Below are positions 26,594 through 35,693 of a stretch of DNA of 64,000 nucleotides, piece after piece. Source of the DNA: Bordetella bronchialis (lineage in GTDB: Bacteria > Pseudomonadota > Gammaproteobacteria > Burkholderiales > Burkholderiaceae_B); NCBI RefSeq assembly GCF_001676705.1, contig NZ_CP016170.1:5146001-5210000 (forward strand), given 5' to 3'. The notes under the pieces were generated by a model. It saw only the letters and a program-made list of their open reading frames with translations, was not told the DNA's origin and did no database searches. Positions within the stretch are counted from its first letter, which is position 1, and every line of letters starts with the position of its first letter. The position numbers and the translations under genes were made by a program.

Positions 26594-28366
26594 ATGCAGA
26601 CATTGCGCTCCAGATGGCAATCGTTGCCGCGCGGCGTAGTGGTATTGATCACGGCGCTGGCGATTTACGTGCCGCTGTCGCTGATCGTGTACCAGAGCTT
26701 TCTATCCGCCCCTTTCTTCTCGCCATCGAAGGAACTGGGGCTGGATGCCTTCCGCTTCATTTTCGATGATCCGGATTTCTACAAAGCACTGGTCAGCGGC
26801 CTGATCCTGGCATTCGGCCTGTTCATCATCGCCGTGCCGCTGGGCGGCATGCTGGCCTTCCTGCTGATCCGCACCGACCTGCCGGGCCGCAACTGGATAC
26901 AGCCGCTGATCCTGGTGCCCGTGTTCGTCTCGCCCATGGTGCTGGGTTTCGGCTATGTCGTGGCGGCGGGCCCCGTCGGCTTCTTCTCCATATGGGCCAG
27001 GGAACTGCTGGGCTTCGTGCCATGGAACGTCTATTCCATGACCAGCATCGTCATCATCGCCGGCCTGACCCACGTGCCGCACGCCTACCTGTACATCTCT
27101 TCGGCGCTGCGCAGCATGGGATCGGACGTCGAGGAAGCCGCGCGCGTCACGGGCGCCTCGCCCTTGCGCGTGATGATGTCCGTCAGCCTGCCCATGGTGC
27201 GGCCGGCGCTGCTGTACGCATCGGTGCTGCTGTTCTTCCTGGGCCTGGAGGTCTTCGGCCTGGTACTGGTGCTGGGCGATCCCGAAGGCAACCTGGTGCT
27301 GGCGACCTATCTGTACAAGCTGACCAACAAGCTGGGCACGCCGTCGTACCACCTGATGGCCGCGGTGGCCGTGGTGCTGATCTGCATCACCATCCCGCTG
27401 GTGGCGCTGCAGCGGCGGCTGATGCGCACCGCCAACCGCTTCGTGACCGTCAAGGGAAAGGCCTCGCGGGCCCGGCCGCTGCCCCTGGGCAAATGGCGCG
27501 GCGTGGCCAGCGCGGTGGTGTGGCTGTGGCTGATCGTGACCATCTTCGTGCCCCTGACGGGCGTCGTGCTGCGCGCCTTCGTATCGAACTGGGGGATGGG
27601 CGTATCGCTGCTGGACGTGCTGTCGCTGGATGCCTTCCGCTCGGTATGGGGCCAGCCCAACCTGCTGCGCGCCATCGTCAACTCCGTGGCCATCGGCGTG
27701 TTCGGCGGCGCCCTGGCGGTGGTCTGCTACACCTTCATCGGCCTGGCCATGCACCGCAAGCCGGACCACGTGACGCGCTTCCTGGACTACAGCGTGCTGG
27801 TCCCGCGCGCGGTGCCCGGCCTGCTGGCCGGCCTGGCCTTCCTGTGGGTATTCCTGTTCGTGCCGCTATGGCTGGACAACTCGCTGGACGAAGGCGGCCT
27901 GCTGTCCTTCCTGCCGTATGCGGATTGGCTGCGCGACAACTTCGTGGAATGGCTGCGATCCATACGCAGCACTATTTTCAGCGTCTGGCTGGCCTATACG
28001 GTGGTCTGGATGGCCTATGGGCTGCGGCTGATCTCGTCCACGCTGCTGCAGGTCGGCCCGGAGCTCGAAGAGGCGGCGCGCAGCGCCGGCGCCCGCCGCG
28101 GCCAGGTGACCCGACAGGTCACGGTGCCGCTGGCGCGTTACGGGCTGATCGGTTCCTGGCTGCTGATGTTCCTGATTTTCGAGCGCGAATATTCCACCGG
28201 GGTGTACCTGCTGTCGCCCGGCACCGAGACCATAGGCTCCATGCTGGTTTCGCTGTGGGCCGCCGGCGCCATCGACATCGTGGCCGCGCTGTCCTTCATC
28301 AATATCGCGCTGGTCGTGGTCGGCCTGGGCATAGCGCTGCGATTCGGAGTGAAACTTCATGATTGA
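26594..28366 (+). CDS. ABC transporter permease, two fused BPD domains (FbpB/AfuB-like)
   Basis: A 590-residue inner-membrane permease with about 12 TM helices in two tandem binding-protein-dependent transport domains. Each half carries an EAA loop that contacts the ATPase: VEEAARVTGASPLRVMMSVSLP in the first and LEEAARSAGARRGQVTRQVTVP in the second. This fused two-domain form is characteristic of ferric-iron/thiosulfate-type importers. The ATG at 26594 starts the family-like region just before TM1; an in-frame Arg-rich extension upstream looks non-coding. Its 3' end overlaps the ATPase start by 8 bp. Confidence 0.93.
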   Translation: MQTLRSRWQSLPRGVVVLITALAIYVPLSLIVYQSFLSAPFFSPSKELGLDAFRFIFDDPDFYKALVSGLILAFGLFIIAVPLGGMLAFLLIRTDLPGRNWIQPLILVPVFVSPMVLGFGYVVAAGPVGFFSIWARELLGFVPWNVYSMTSIVIIAGLTHVPHAYLYISSALRSMGSDVEEAARVTGASPLRVMMSVSLPMVRPALLYASVLLFFLGLEVFGLVLVLGDPEGNLVLATYLYKLTNKLGTPSYHLMAAVAVVLICITIPLVALQRRLMRTANRFVTVKGKASRARPLPLGKWRGVASAVVWLWLIVTIFVPLTGVVLRAFVSNWGMGVSLLDVLSLDAFRSVWGQPNLLRAIVNSVAIGVFGGALAVVCYTFIGLAMHRKPDHVTRFLDYSVLVPRAVPGLLAGLAFLWVFLFVPLWLDNSLDEGGLLSFLPYADWLRDNFVEWLRSIRSTIFSVWLAYTVVWMAYGLRLISSTLLQVGPELEEAARSAGARRGQVTRQVTVPLARYGLIGSWLLMFLIFEREYSTGVYLLSPGTETIGSMLVSLWAAGAIDIVAALSFINIALVVVGLGIALRFGVKLHD

Positions 28367-29444
28367 ACTATCCGTTGACGACCTGCACCTGGACTACGGG
28401 GACAACCCCGTGCTCAAGGGCGTATCGATGGCGCTCAAGCAGGGGGAGGTGGTCTCGCTGCTGGGGCCGTCGGGTAGCGGCAAGACCACTTTGCTGCGCG
28501 CCGTCGCCGGCCTGGAGGCGCCCAAGCGCGGCAAGATCGCCATCGGCGAACGCCTGGTGTACGACGGCGCGGCCCGGCGTGAAGTGCCGGCCGAAGAGCG
28601 CAACCTGGGCCTGGTGTTCCAGTCGTATGCGCTGTGGCCGCACAAGACGGTTTTCGAGAACGTGGCCTATCCGCTGCAGCTGCGCCGCACGCCGGCCGCG
28701 GAAACCAAACAGCGGGTACAGGAAGTCCTGGACCAGCTGGGCCTGGGGCATTTGTCGCAGCGGCATCCGCACCAATTGTCCGGCGGCCAGCAGCAACGGG
28801 TGGCGATCGGCCGCGCCCTGGTCTACAACCCGCCGGTCATCCTGCTGGACGAACCCTTGTCCAACCTGGACGCCAAGCTGCGCGAGGAAGCCCGCGCCTT
28901 CCTGCGCGAGCTGATCGTGCGCCTGGGCCTGTCCGCGCTGATGGTCACGCACGACCAGAGCGAAGCGATGGCCATCTCCGACCGCATCCTGCTGCTGAAC
29001 AACGGCCGCATCGAGCAGCAAGGCACGCCGCAGGAAATGTACGGCACCCCGGCCACCCTGTTCGCCGCCGAGTTCATGGGCACCAACAACCGCCTGAACG
29101 GCCGGGTCGCGGAAGTCCGCGACGGCCAGGCGCGGCTGGAAGGCCAGGGCTGGGCGCTGTGGGGCCAGGCCGGCGCGGGAGTGCAGGCGGGCCAGGAGGC
29201 CGTGGGCGTCATCCGCGTGGAGCAGGTGCGCCTGGGAGACGAAAGCCAGGGCAATCATGTCGACATGCGGCTGATGACCAGCATGTACCTGGGCGACCGC
29301 TGGGAATACGTGTTCCGCCCGCCCGGCGAGGAATCCGTCAGCACCATGGCGCTGCGCGCCTACGGCCAGGAAAACCGGGCGCCGGGCGCCCAGCGGCTGG
29401 CGCTGCCGGCGTCCAGCATGTGGATCTTTCCGCGGCCGGCCTAG
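28359..29444 (+). CDS. ABC transporter ATP-binding protein (FbpC/AfuC-like)
   Basis: A 361-residue importer ATPase. It has Walker A GPSGSGKTT, Q-loop LVFQSYALWPHKTVFENVAYP, signature LSGGQQQRVAIGRAL, Walker B VILLDEPLSNLD and switch His in LMVTHDQSEAM. Residues about 240-361 form a C-terminal TOBE-like regulatory domain. It completes the binding protein-permease-ATPase importer adjacent to the two-component genes. The stop codon lies within the first unit of a 15-bp tandem repeat. Confidence 0.95.
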   Translation: MIELSVDDLHLDYGDNPVLKGVSMALKQGEVVSLLGPSGSGKTTLLRAVAGLEAPKRGKIAIGERLVYDGAARREVPAEERNLGLVFQSYALWPHKTVFENVAYPLQLRRTPAAETKQRVQEVLDQLGLGHLSQRHPHQLSGGQQQRVAIGRALVYNPPVILLDEPLSNLDAKLREEARAFLRELIVRLGLSALMVTHDQSEAMAISDRILLLNNGRIEQQGTPQEMYGTPATLFAAEFMGTNNRLNGRVAEVRDGQARLEGQGWALWGQAGAGVQAGQEAVGVIRVEQVRLGDESQGNHVDMRLMTSMYLGDRWEYVFRPPGEESVSTMALRAYGQENRAPGAQRLALPASSMWIFPRPA

Positions 29445-29505
29445 GCGCGGCCGGACCAGGCGCGGCCGGCCTAGGCGGGGCGGGCCTGGGCCGGCCGCGC
29501 CTGGC
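29431..29505. repeat. 15-bp GC-rich tandem repeat across the ATPase stop codon
   Basis: CGCGGCCGGCCTAGG (29431-29445), CGCGGCCGGACCAGG (29446-29460) and CGCGGCCGGCCTAGG (29461-29475) are head-to-tail, followed by two degenerate units to 29505. Unit 1 contains the ATPase stop TAG. The 15-bp period equals five codons. The array fills about half of the gap to the TonB-family gene. Confidence 0.8.
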
Positions 29506-29582
29506 GGGGCGAGGCCGGGCCCGGCCGGCATGCGATCGCGTCCGGCGCATGCGCGGTCGCGCAACACGACTAAAATGCGTCC

Positions 29583-30476
29583 GTGCATGACGATCCCGAC
29601 TCCTCGCTGAGCCGGGCGGCCCACTGGGTGGGCGCCCCGGCCCGACATCACCTCTGGCTGGCCCTGGCGATTTCCCTAATCGTCCATGGGGCCGTGCTTG
29701 CGGTGCGCTTCGCGCCGCCCCGGACGCCGCATCCCCCCGCGCAATCCCTGGAAATCATCCTGGTCAACGCCAAGACCGACAACGCGCCCGCCAAGGCAGA
29801 GGCCCAGGCGCAGGCCAACGTGGAAGGCGGCGGCGAGGCGGACCAGGGCATGGCCCAATCGCCGCTGCCGCAATCCGGCAACGCGCCCAGCGCCGTGGTG
29901 CTGGAAGCCATGCGCAAGCGCCAGGCGGCCCTGGAGGAAACCCAGCAACGCCTGTTGTCGCAGTTGCAGGCCAGCACCCAGGTCAATCCCCCGCGCCAGT
30001 CCGGCGAACCGGCGCCCAACGCCGACACGCCGGGGCGCGAGGACCAGGACCAGGACAGTGTCCTGCAGAACGCGCAGGTGGCGGCACTGGCCGCCCGCGT
30101 GCAGGCCTACAACAAGCGTCCGCGGCGCACCTTCGTGGCGCCTTCGGCCGAAGCCTCCCGCTACGCGCAATACCTGGACGCCTGGCGCAGCCGGGTAGAA
30201 GCCGTGGGCACGCAGAATTACCCGGCGGAAGCGCGCGGCAAGCTGTACGGCACGCTGCGCATGACGGTGTACGTGCGCGCCGACGGCAGCGTGGCGGATG
30301 TGGAGATCGACACCCCGTCGCAGTACCCCGTACTGAACCAGGCCGCCCGCCGTATCGTGCAGCTGTCCGCCCCCTTCGCGCCCTTTCCGCCGGACATCGC
30401 CCGCGATACCGACATCCTGGCGATCACGCGCACGTGGAATTTCGTCAACGACACGCTGGAGACCCGGGCGCCATGA
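29583..30476 (+). CDS. TonB-family energy transducer protein
   Basis: A 297-residue TonB-like protein. An N-terminal TM anchor (LWLALAISLIVHGAVLAVRF) precedes a Gln/Ala-rich periplasmic spacer with coiled-coil character (MRKRQAALEETQQRLLSQL). The C-terminal TonB domain (about 200-290) has YPAEARGKLYGTLRMTVYVRADGSVADVEI. It presumably couples the proton-motive force to an outer-membrane receptor, but no ExbBD or receptor is adjacent. The start appears to be GTG at 29583; nearby ATGs are out of frame. Its stop overlaps the aroE ATG in ATGA. Confidence 0.85.
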   Translation: MHDDPDSSLSRAAHWVGAPARHHLWLALAISLIVHGAVLAVRFAPPRTPHPPAQSLEIILVNAKTDNAPAKAEAQAQANVEGGGEADQGMAQSPLPQSGNAPSAVVLEAMRKRQAALEETQQRLLSQLQASTQVNPPRQSGEPAPNADTPGREDQDQDSVLQNAQVAALAARVQAYNKRPRRTFVAPSAEASRYAQYLDAWRSRVEAVGTQNYPAEARGKLYGTLRMTVYVRADGSVADVEIDTPSQYPVLNQAARRIVQLSAPFAPFPPDIARDTDILAITRTWNFVNDTLETRAP

Positions 30477-31375
30477 CGGCCTATGCTTCCCCGCAGGCGA
30501 TCCTTCCCCCGGCCGGCGGCCAGCCGGGGCGCTATGCCGTGATCGGCAACCCCGTCGCGCACAGCCGCTCGCCACGCATCCATGCGATGTTCGGCGAACA
30601 GACCGGGATCGCGCTGGAATATGGCCTGCTTGCCGCGCCGCTGGATGGCTTCGAGGCCACCGTGCGGGGCTTTTTCGCCGGCGGCGGGCGCGGGCTGAAC
30701 GTCACCGTCCCCTTCAAGCAGCAGGCCTGGACGCTGGCTTCGCCCCGGCTGAGCGAGCGCGCCCGCCTGGCGGGCGCCGTCAACACCCTCTGGCAGCGCG
30801 ATGGCGCGCTGCATGGCTGCAACACCGATGGCATCGGCCTGGTGGCCGACCTGCGCGCCCTGGGCATGGACCTGACCGGCGCGCGGGTATTGATGGTGGG
30901 CGCCGGCGGCGCCGCCCGGGGCGTATTGCAACCCCTGGCCGAGGCAGGCTGCGCCCGCATCCATATCGTCAACCGCACCCCGGAAAAGGCGCACACCCTG
31001 GCGGCGGAATGGCTGCGCGCCACCGGCGCCGCATCGCCCACGGTCAGCGCGGGCGCGCTGGACGAGGCGCACAAGGGCGGGCCCTGGGACGTGGTGGTCA
31101 ACGCCACGGCCAGCAGCCTGGGCGACGCCGCGCCGGACCTGCCGGGCGGCCTGTATGCCGAGGGAGCCCTGGCCTATGACATGATGTACGGCGCGCAGCC
31201 TACCCCCTTCATGCGGCAGGCACGGGCCGATGGCGCGGCCGCCACCGCGGACGGCCTGGGCATGCTGGTGTGCCAGGCGGCGGAAAGCTTCTTCATCTGG
31301 CATGGCGTGCGGCCGGATGCCGAACCGGTCCTGGCGGCGCTGCGGCAGGAATTGGCCGCGGCCCCACCACGGTAG
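30473..31375 (+). CDS. aroE: shikimate dehydrogenase (NADP+)
   Basis: A 300-residue shikimate dehydrogenase, the fourth step of chorismate synthesis. The shikimate site is seen in YAVIGNPVAHSRSPRIHAMF, the catalytic Lys in LNVTVPFKQQAW and Asp in NTDGIGLV. The NADP-binding motif is VGAGGAARGVLQPL. The start overlaps the upstream stop by four bases (ATGA). It is followed by mtgA after 8 bp. Confidence 0.96.
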   Translation: MTAYASPQAILPPAGGQPGRYAVIGNPVAHSRSPRIHAMFGEQTGIALEYGLLAAPLDGFEATVRGFFAGGGRGLNVTVPFKQQAWTLASPRLSERARLAGAVNTLWQRDGALHGCNTDGIGLVADLRALGMDLTGARVLMVGAGGAARGVLQPLAEAGCARIHIVNRTPEKAHTLAAEWLRATGAASPTVSAGALDEAHKGGPWDVVVNATASSLGDAAPDLPGGLYAEGALAYDMMYGAQPTPFMRQARADGAAATADGLGMLVCQAAESFFIWHGVRPDAEPVLAALRQELAAAPPR

Positions 31376-31383
31376 CCGCCGGG

Positions 31384-32118
31384 ATGGCGACGCGGCGCGG
31401 CTCCACGGGAAGGATTTCATGGTTCCGGGTCATCTCGGCCGGGGTGATGCTGCTGCTTTGCCTGGCCATCCTGTACCAGTTGTGGCTGTTCTGCATGGTG
31501 GTCTGGTATGCGCACCGCAATCCCGGCAGCAGTTCGGTCATGCGCCAGGAGATGGCACGGTTGCGCGAAGAAGATCCCAAGGCGCGGCTGCGCTTCGAAT
31601 GGGTGGACTACGCCCAGATCAACAACACCCTGAAGCGGGCGGTGATCGCGTCGGAAGACGCGAATTTCACCGACCACGACGGCGTGGAATGGGAAGCCAT
31701 GCGCAAGGCCTGGGAATACAACCAGGAACAGGCCGAGCTGGGACGCAGCCGCATGCGGGGCGGCTCCACCATCACGCAGCAGGTGGCGAAGAACCTGTTC
31801 CTGTCCGGCTCCCGCACCTATCTGCGCAAGGGCGAGGAACTGATCCTGGCCTATATGATCGAATGGGTCATGCCCAAGCGGCGCATTCTTGAGATCTACC
31901 TGAATATCGCCGAATGGGGCGTGGGCGTTTTCGGCGCCCAGGCGGCCGCCGAGCATTACTACGGCACCAGCGCGGCGCGGCTGAACTCGGCCCAGGCGGC
32001 GCGCCTGGCCGCGATGCTGCCCAATCCCCGCTATTACGACAAGCGCGGCGTCACGTCCTACCTGTCTCGCCGGGCCGCCATCCTGCAACGGCGCATGCCG
32101 CAGGTAGAGATCCCCTGA
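31384..32118 (+). CDS. mtgA: monofunctional biosynthetic peptidoglycan transglycosylase
   Basis: A 244-residue GT51 enzyme that polymerises lipid II glycan chains. An N-terminal TM anchor (VISAGVMLLLCLAILYQLWLF) precedes the catalytic domain with EDANFTDHDGVEWEAM (catalytic Glu), GGSTITQQVAKNLFLS and RRILEIYLNIAEWG. No transpeptidase domain follows, as expected for MtgA. The start follows a GGGATG context eight bases after aroE. Confidence 0.95.
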   Translation: MATRRGSTGRISWFRVISAGVMLLLCLAILYQLWLFCMVVWYAHRNPGSSSVMRQEMARLREEDPKARLRFEWVDYAQINNTLKRAVIASEDANFTDHDGVEWEAMRKAWEYNQEQAELGRSRMRGGSTITQQVAKNLFLSGSRTYLRKGEELILAYMIEWVMPKRRILEIYLNIAEWGVGVFGAQAAAEHYYGTSAARLNSAQAARLAAMLPNPRYYDKRGVTSYLSRRAAILQRRMPQVEIP

Positions 32119-32274
32119 CGCGCCATCGTTGCCGGCGGCGCCCTCCTTCATATCGGCGAGATTTCAACGGCACGCCGGATGCGGCGCATATTTTTGTTAA
32201 GCTACTTCGTTTATCGGATTCCGCACCGCTAGATCCAGCACCGCACCACCCTGTCCCGCCTATTGCCGTAACCC

Positions 32275-33453
32275 ATGCGCACCGCCCGCCGATACCTGGC
32301 CCGAGAAATCTACCGCTCTTGCACCGTGGTGCTGCTGGCCCTGCTCGGCTTGTTCACGTTCTTCGCCCTGGTCGACGACCTGGACAACGTCGGCAGCAAA
32401 TTCACCATCCTGGCGCTGTTCTATCTGCAGGCCCTGGCCATGCCCACGCGGCTGTACGACCTGCTGCCCATCGGCCTGCTGATCGGCTCCATCCTGGCGC
32501 TGGCCGGGCTGGCGCAGCGCAACGAGCTCGTCATCCTGCGGGTCTCGGGCGTCAGCGGCCTGAAGCTGCTGGGCATGCTGTGGCTGGTGACGGTGCCCGT
32601 CATGATAGGCGCCACCGTACTGTCGGAATGGGTCACGCCCATCGCGGAGATCAAAAGCGGCGAGGCCAATCTGCTATACCGCGGCAGCGCGGGCGGCAAT
32701 CGCCTGGAAAGCGGCTACTGGTTCAAGGAGCCCACGGCCGAGGGCGGCGCGCGCACCATCAACATCGCCACCCTGAAGGCAGACGGCGAGGTCGAAGGCA
32801 TCACGCTGTACGAGTTCCGCAAGGACCTGGAATTGATCGCCCTGTCCAAGGCCGAACGGGGCCGCTTCGCCGATGGCAAGCTGATCCTGTACAACGTGGT
32901 GGAAAACCGCATCTCGCATGACGCCGTGCAGGCGCTGGACAACGCCAAGCCGCCGCCGGGCCCGGTCATCGAAGTGGTGAAGATCCCGCAACGGGAGCTG
33001 ACGACCACGCTCAGCCCCGGCCGCCTGCTGGCCCGCGTGCTGACACCCGAACGCATGTCCCTGGTCACCCTGCTGGACTATATCGACTATCTGCGCCACA
33101 ACCAGCTGCAGGCCGACCGCCAGGTCGTCGCGGTCTGGCGCAAGGCGGTCTACCCCTTCACCCTGCTGATTATGATGACCATCGCCGCGCCGGTGGCATT
33201 CATGCAGACCCGCCGCGGGGGCGTGGGCGCCAAAGTCTTCGTCGGCATCCTGCTCGGGGTCGCCTTCTTCATGGTCAACCAGCTGTCTCTGAACGTCGGC
33301 ATGCTCAGTCACTGGCCGCCCTGGGTCACGGCCATCGTGCCCAACCTGGCCGCGCTGCTGCTTGCCCTGGGGGCGCTGACGCTGATGGAATACCGCCACA
33401 CCGTCGCGCGCGTGATGGACCAACGCTGGCCCTGGCGCCGTTCGCCGGTATGA
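32275..33453 (+). CDS. lptG: LPS export ABC transporter permease LptG
   Basis: A 392-residue LptF/LptG-type permease that extracts LPS from the inner membrane. It has three N-terminal TM helices (beginning [20 protein letters not shown]), a periplasmic beta-jellyroll (about residues 115-270), and three C-terminal TM helices with [24 protein letters not shown]. The sequence [11 protein letters not shown] is the coupling helix region typical of the family. The partner lptF, usually adjacent, is not in the window. Its stop overlaps apaH by four bases. Confidence 0.9.
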   Translation: MRTARRYLAREIYRSCTVVLLALLGLFTFFALVDDLDNVGSKFTILALFYLQALAMPTRLYDLLPIGLLIGSILALAGLAQRNELVILRVSGVSGLKLLGMLWLVTVPVMIGATVLSEWVTPIAEIKSGEANLLYRGSAGGNRLESGYWFKEPTAEGGARTINIATLKADGEVEGITLYEFRKDLELIALSKAERGRFADGKLILYNVVENRISHDAVQALDNAKPPPGPVIEVVKIPQRELTTTLSPGRLLARVLTPERMSLVTLLDYIDYLRHNQLQADRQVVAVWRKAVYPFTLLIMMTIAAPVAFMQTRRGGVGAKVFVGILLGVAFFMVNQLSLNVGMLSHWPPWVTAIVPNLAALLLALGALTLMEYRHTVARVMDQRWPWRRSPV

Positions 33454-34295
33454 CCGCAAGCATCTGGATGATCGGAGACCTGCAGGGTTGCTGCGACCCG
33501 CTGGAAAGGCTGCTCGCGCACCCCGACCTGGTCGGCGAGCCTGAGTCCCGCTTCTGGTTCGCGGGGGACCTGGTCAACCGCGGTCCCCAATCGCTGGCCA
33601 CGCTACGGCGCGTGATGGCGCTGGAAGACCGCGCGGTGGCCGTGCTGGGCAATCACGATCTGCACCTGCTGGCCGCTGCCGCGGGCGTCCGGCGCCCCAC
33701 CAAGTCCGACACCATCCAGGAAATCCTGGACGCGCCGGACGCCACCCAACTGATCGAATGGCTGCGCTACCGCCCGCTCGCGCACTTCGAGCAAGGACAC
33801 CTGCTGGTGCACGCCGGCACCCTGGCCAAATGGGACGTCGCCAAGACGCTGGCCCTGGCCAAAGAGGTGCAGGACGCCCTGCGCGGGCCCAACTGGCAGC
33901 GGGCGCTGCAGAAGATGTACGGCAACCAGCCGGTCGCCTGGGACGACGAGATGCACGGCGCCAAGCGCATGCGTGTCATCATCAACGCGCTGACCCGCAT
34001 GCGGCTGTGCACGCCCAAGGGGCATATGGAGTTCGCCACCAAGGTGGCGCCCGGCGCCTGGCCACCGGGCTTGATTCCCTGGTACGACGTGCCCAATCGC
34101 AAGACGCGCGACGTCACCGTGGTTTTCGGGCATTGGTCGACCCTGGGGCTGCTGCTGCGCAAGGACGTCGTATGCCTGGATACGGGCTGCGTCTGGGGCG
34201 GGATGCTGACAGCCCTGCGGCTGCAGGATCGCCGCCTGGTGCAGGTCAATTGCGGCAAGGGGCTGGATCCGTTGAAGGCGGATGCGGGGGCTTGA
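33450..34295 (+). CDS. apaH: symmetrical bis(5'-nucleosyl)-tetraphosphatase
   Basis: A 281-residue metallophosphatase that hydrolyses Ap4A to two ADP. The calcineurin-like motifs are present: [29 protein letters not shown] and GNHDLHLLA, then [11 protein letters not shown] and the late [10 protein letters not shown]. Length is normal for ApaH. It is translationally coupled to lptG (ATGA) and is convergent with the Rhs-core gene at the edge of the accessory island. Confidence 0.95.
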   Translation: MTASIWMIGDLQGCCDPLERLLAHPDLVGEPESRFWFAGDLVNRGPQSLATLRRVMALEDRAVAVLGNHDLHLLAAAAGVRRPTKSDTIQEILDAPDATQLIEWLRYRPLAHFEQGHLLVHAGTLAKWDVAKTLALAKEVQDALRGPNWQRALQKMYGNQPVAWDDEMHGAKRMRVIINALTRMRLCTPKGHMEFATKVAPGAWPPGLIPWYDVPNRKTRDVTVVFGHWSTLGLLLRKDVVCLDTGCVWGGMLTALRLQDRRLVQVNCGKGLDPLKADAGA

Positions 34296-34349
34296 GTTCT
34301 CACCCGGGTCGCTCGGGCGATCGCCGCGCAAGCGTATGCCTGGCCTAGC

Positions 34350-35351
34350 CTAGCCCCACAAGGCGTTGTACTGCGGCGGGTAGCCCGGGCGGCGGCCGTT
34401 TCCCCCCGAAGAAAACGACAGGCTGGTGGGGAAGGCATTGCTGGCGGGTAAAGCGTTGCTGACGGGTAGCGCGTTGCTGGCCAGGAGGCTGTTGGTCGCG
34501 GGCAGGCTGAGCCCGACGCCGGAATGCGGCACATGCCGCGGCGCGGACTTGGTGGGTTCGGCTTCAGGCATGGGGGGGTACACCCATTTCACAAGGGCGT
34601 TCATCCCGTAGTACATGCCCACGCTGGTGCCGGCCTTGAAAATGGAATCCTTCGCGAATTTCCACACGTTTCCGGCCAATGTCCGGGTTTTTTTGGAAGC
34701 CGCGTTTGCCGCTTCCGCGGCCGCCGCGCCCACGGCGCGCGTGCCTTCCGCGACATCGTCGCCGATGGTTGAGATCGCCTCGACGCCACCCAACGCGATC
34801 TCCGCCGCGTCCGTGCCGAACGACGCGTACATCATGTCTTTCCCGGCTTGCTGGGCACCCTTGCCGGAAAACTGCCCCGAGATGACTTGCCCTTCCGCTA
34901 ATAGTCCACCGCCCACGGCCAGGATTAACATTCCCACGGCCATCCAGCCGGCCGTGCCGACCGTCGCAATCGTCATTGCGATTCCGGCCCCCGCCAAAAG
35001 TCCTGTCACAAGCGTCTGTTCCAAGAGCTTGAGAACGTCGAAGTGGCCCGGCGCCGCCATCATGTCGATATAGGCCTTTACTACCGGCTTCAATACGTGC
35101 GAGGCAAAGGCAGACCACAGGCTGCCCAGCCCAAGGAAACTGTGTCCGCCGGGATCGCTGCGGTTGATCGGGTCGCCCGCGCAATAGACATAGCTGTTTA
35201 TGCCTCCCGCGGCGAAAGGGCTGCTGTCATCCGGCGCTGAAAATCTCATCAAGCCCGGCAGGTATATGCGATATCCGTTGCCCAGCGGCATGACGCCCGT
35301 GACCGGGTCGCGCCATTCGCCGGTATAGCCTTGCACCATCCGTGTAGACAT
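34350..35351 (-). CDS. stand-alone Rhs core tip protein A, hydrophobic C-terminal domain
   Basis: A 333-residue protein. Residues about 8-73 are a complete Rhs-associated core (GYTGEWRDPVTGVMPLGNGY, LPGLMRFSAPDDSSPF, GGINSYVYCAGDPINRSDPGGH), the self-cleaving region that normally ends an Rhs shell. What follows is the variable tip. Two long Gly/Ala-rich hydrophobic helices (about 108-150) suggest membrane insertion, then comes an Ala-rich amphipathic region, and near the C-terminus a heptad-like repeat SNALPVSNALPASNAF. There is no signal peptide and no upstream Rhs shell in frame. ATG 35351 was chosen; GTG 35366 is an alternative. It is divergent from the Ig-repeat gene. Function is inferred as a toxin tip. 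Confidence 0.75.
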   Translation of the reverse strand: MSTRMVQGYTGEWRDPVTGVMPLGNGYRIYLPGLMRFSAPDDSSPFAAGGINSYVYCAGDPINRSDPGGHSFLGLGSLWSAFASHVLKPVVKAYIDMMAAPGHFDVLKLLEQTLVTGLLAGAGIAMTIATVGTAGWMAVGMLILAVGGGLLAEGQVISGQFSGKGAQQAGKDMMYASFGTDAAEIALGGVEAISTIGDDVAEGTRAVGAAAAEAANAASKKTRTLAGNVWKFAKDSIFKAGTSVGMYYGMNALVKWVYPPMPEAEPTKSAPRHVPHSGVGLSLPATNSLLASNALPVSNALPASNAFPTSLSFSSGGNGRRPGYPPQYNALWG

Positions 35352-35693
35352 TTGGTTTTTTCCCACAATTCGTCCCGCTAACCGGGTGTCCGCGCCGGCC
35401 CACGCGGCTCAATACGTAAATACGCCACCGTGTCGCCATGCTGGGACAGCCGATGCCCCGACAGTACAACTTCGGTCGGACCCTGGATGAACGCGCGCCG
35501 CAATTTTGTGTTTCGAGTTGATCCTGTAAGCGCTTCCCCTACGTCATCGGAGCCCGGACGAATGAACCGGAAAACAAAACGTTTTGACGCGTCCGAAAAG
35601 GTTGCTTGGTCGCGTATCGATATGCTGGCCAGACACGGATGCGTGATTCGGATACCGGCATACCGCGCATCGTGCACTTCAAAGGAAACCACG
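35352..35693. promoter_or_regulatory. divergent intergenic region at the Rhs island, with 12-bp palindrome
   Basis: This 342-bp gap separates the divergent tip-A and Ig-repeat genes. It holds a perfect palindrome CAAAACGTTTTG at 35575-35586 with an overlapping TTGACG. An SD AAGGAA (35682-35687) serves the Ig-repeat gene. No convincing -35/-10 pair with correct spacing was found. The palindrome is a candidate operator for the island. Confidence 0.4.

Noticed and set aside
29445..29582. An intrinsic terminator for the ABC transporter operon in the GC-rich inverted sequences.
   Set aside because: Many short self-complementary stretches exist, but no T-run follows any of them. The tandem 15-bp repeat explains the symmetry.
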